Assembly (NCBI GenBank): GCA_035288145.1
Contig: DATEAX010000024.1
Span: forward strand, 1-19,218
DNA: 19,218 bases
Direction: 5' to 3'
Source: DATEAX01 sp035288145
Lineage (GTDB): Bacteria > Patescibacteriota > UBA1384 > UBA12157 > JAENIV01
Shown: one piece after another, positions 19,187 through 19,218 of the stretch
Layout: each line of letters starts with the position of its first letter
Position numbering within the stretch: the stretch's first letter is position 1
The notes under the pieces: generated by a model
The model's input: the letters and a program-made list of their open reading frames with translations, nothing else
Told to the model about the DNA's origin: nothing
The model's database searches: none
Translations under genes and position numbers: made by a program

Positions 19187-19218
19187 TTTGGGTTTAACCG
19201 GTTCTACCCCATACCAGG
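19187..19218. other. Right-end remnant with no callable gene
   Basis: The last 32 bases after lepB contain the palindrome AACCGGTT but no start codon with a ribosome binding site. Nothing can be assigned. Confidence 0.4.

Overview
The window looks like a stretch of chromosome from a Candidate Phyla Radiation (Patescibacteria) bacterium, most likely from the Microgenomates/Parcubacteria side. This is an inference. It rests on compact, mostly single-strand gene order, Gram-positive-like housekeeping genes (RNase J, FtsK/SpoIIIE, NrnA-type DHH phosphoesterase), unusually frequent TTG starts behind good ribosome binding sites, and intergenic spacers filled with CAAAATG-type palindromic repeats. 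TGA acts as an ordinary stop (recA, recX, the response regulator), so the code is standard and the recoded-UGA lineages Gracilibacteria and SR1 are excluded. There are no phage, IS or CRISPR elements; apart from the repeats this is core genome.

Layout. From 1 to about 18.07 kb every protein gene is on the minus strand, so transcription runs right to left. At the right, ribosomal protein S15 and PNPase (rpsO-pnp) follow a DHH-family nanoRNase. Next come a small helical protein plus nucleotidyltransferase pair that overlaps the pnp end, a family 4 uracil-DNA glycosylase and RNase J. A 0.45-kb gap beside a tiny LuxR-type regulator contains a strong candidate for an unannotated structured RNA on the plus strand. 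After that come a 46-residue acidic protein with its own consensus promoter and terminator, FtsK, a soluble GAF-GAF-PAS histidine kinase, a CheY-like regulator, a type IV prepilin, an unidentified membrane protein, a RodZ-like HTH membrane protein, recA, recX and the first 487 codons of phosphoenolpyruvate synthase. At the far right, rpsT (S20) and lepB (signal peptidase I) run on the plus strand from a divergent spacer.

Functional themes. Several RNA-turnover genes lie close together (RNase J, PNPase and the NrnA-like enzyme, with S15). DNA repair and recombination are represented by UDG, RecA and RecX. A signalling and surface group (HK, RR, pilin, membrane proteins) lies downstream of ftsK. 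Six promoters with 17-bp spacers can be read directly: upstream of ftsK, the 46-aa gene, luxR, the plus-strand RNA, UDG and the RR-pilin unit.

The most interesting parts are the 10.1-11.1 kb block of short independent transcription units, an in-frame repeat-derived insertion in PNPase, a long hairpin in the pnp leader, and a hairpin between the response regulator and a pilin gene that starts with TTG.
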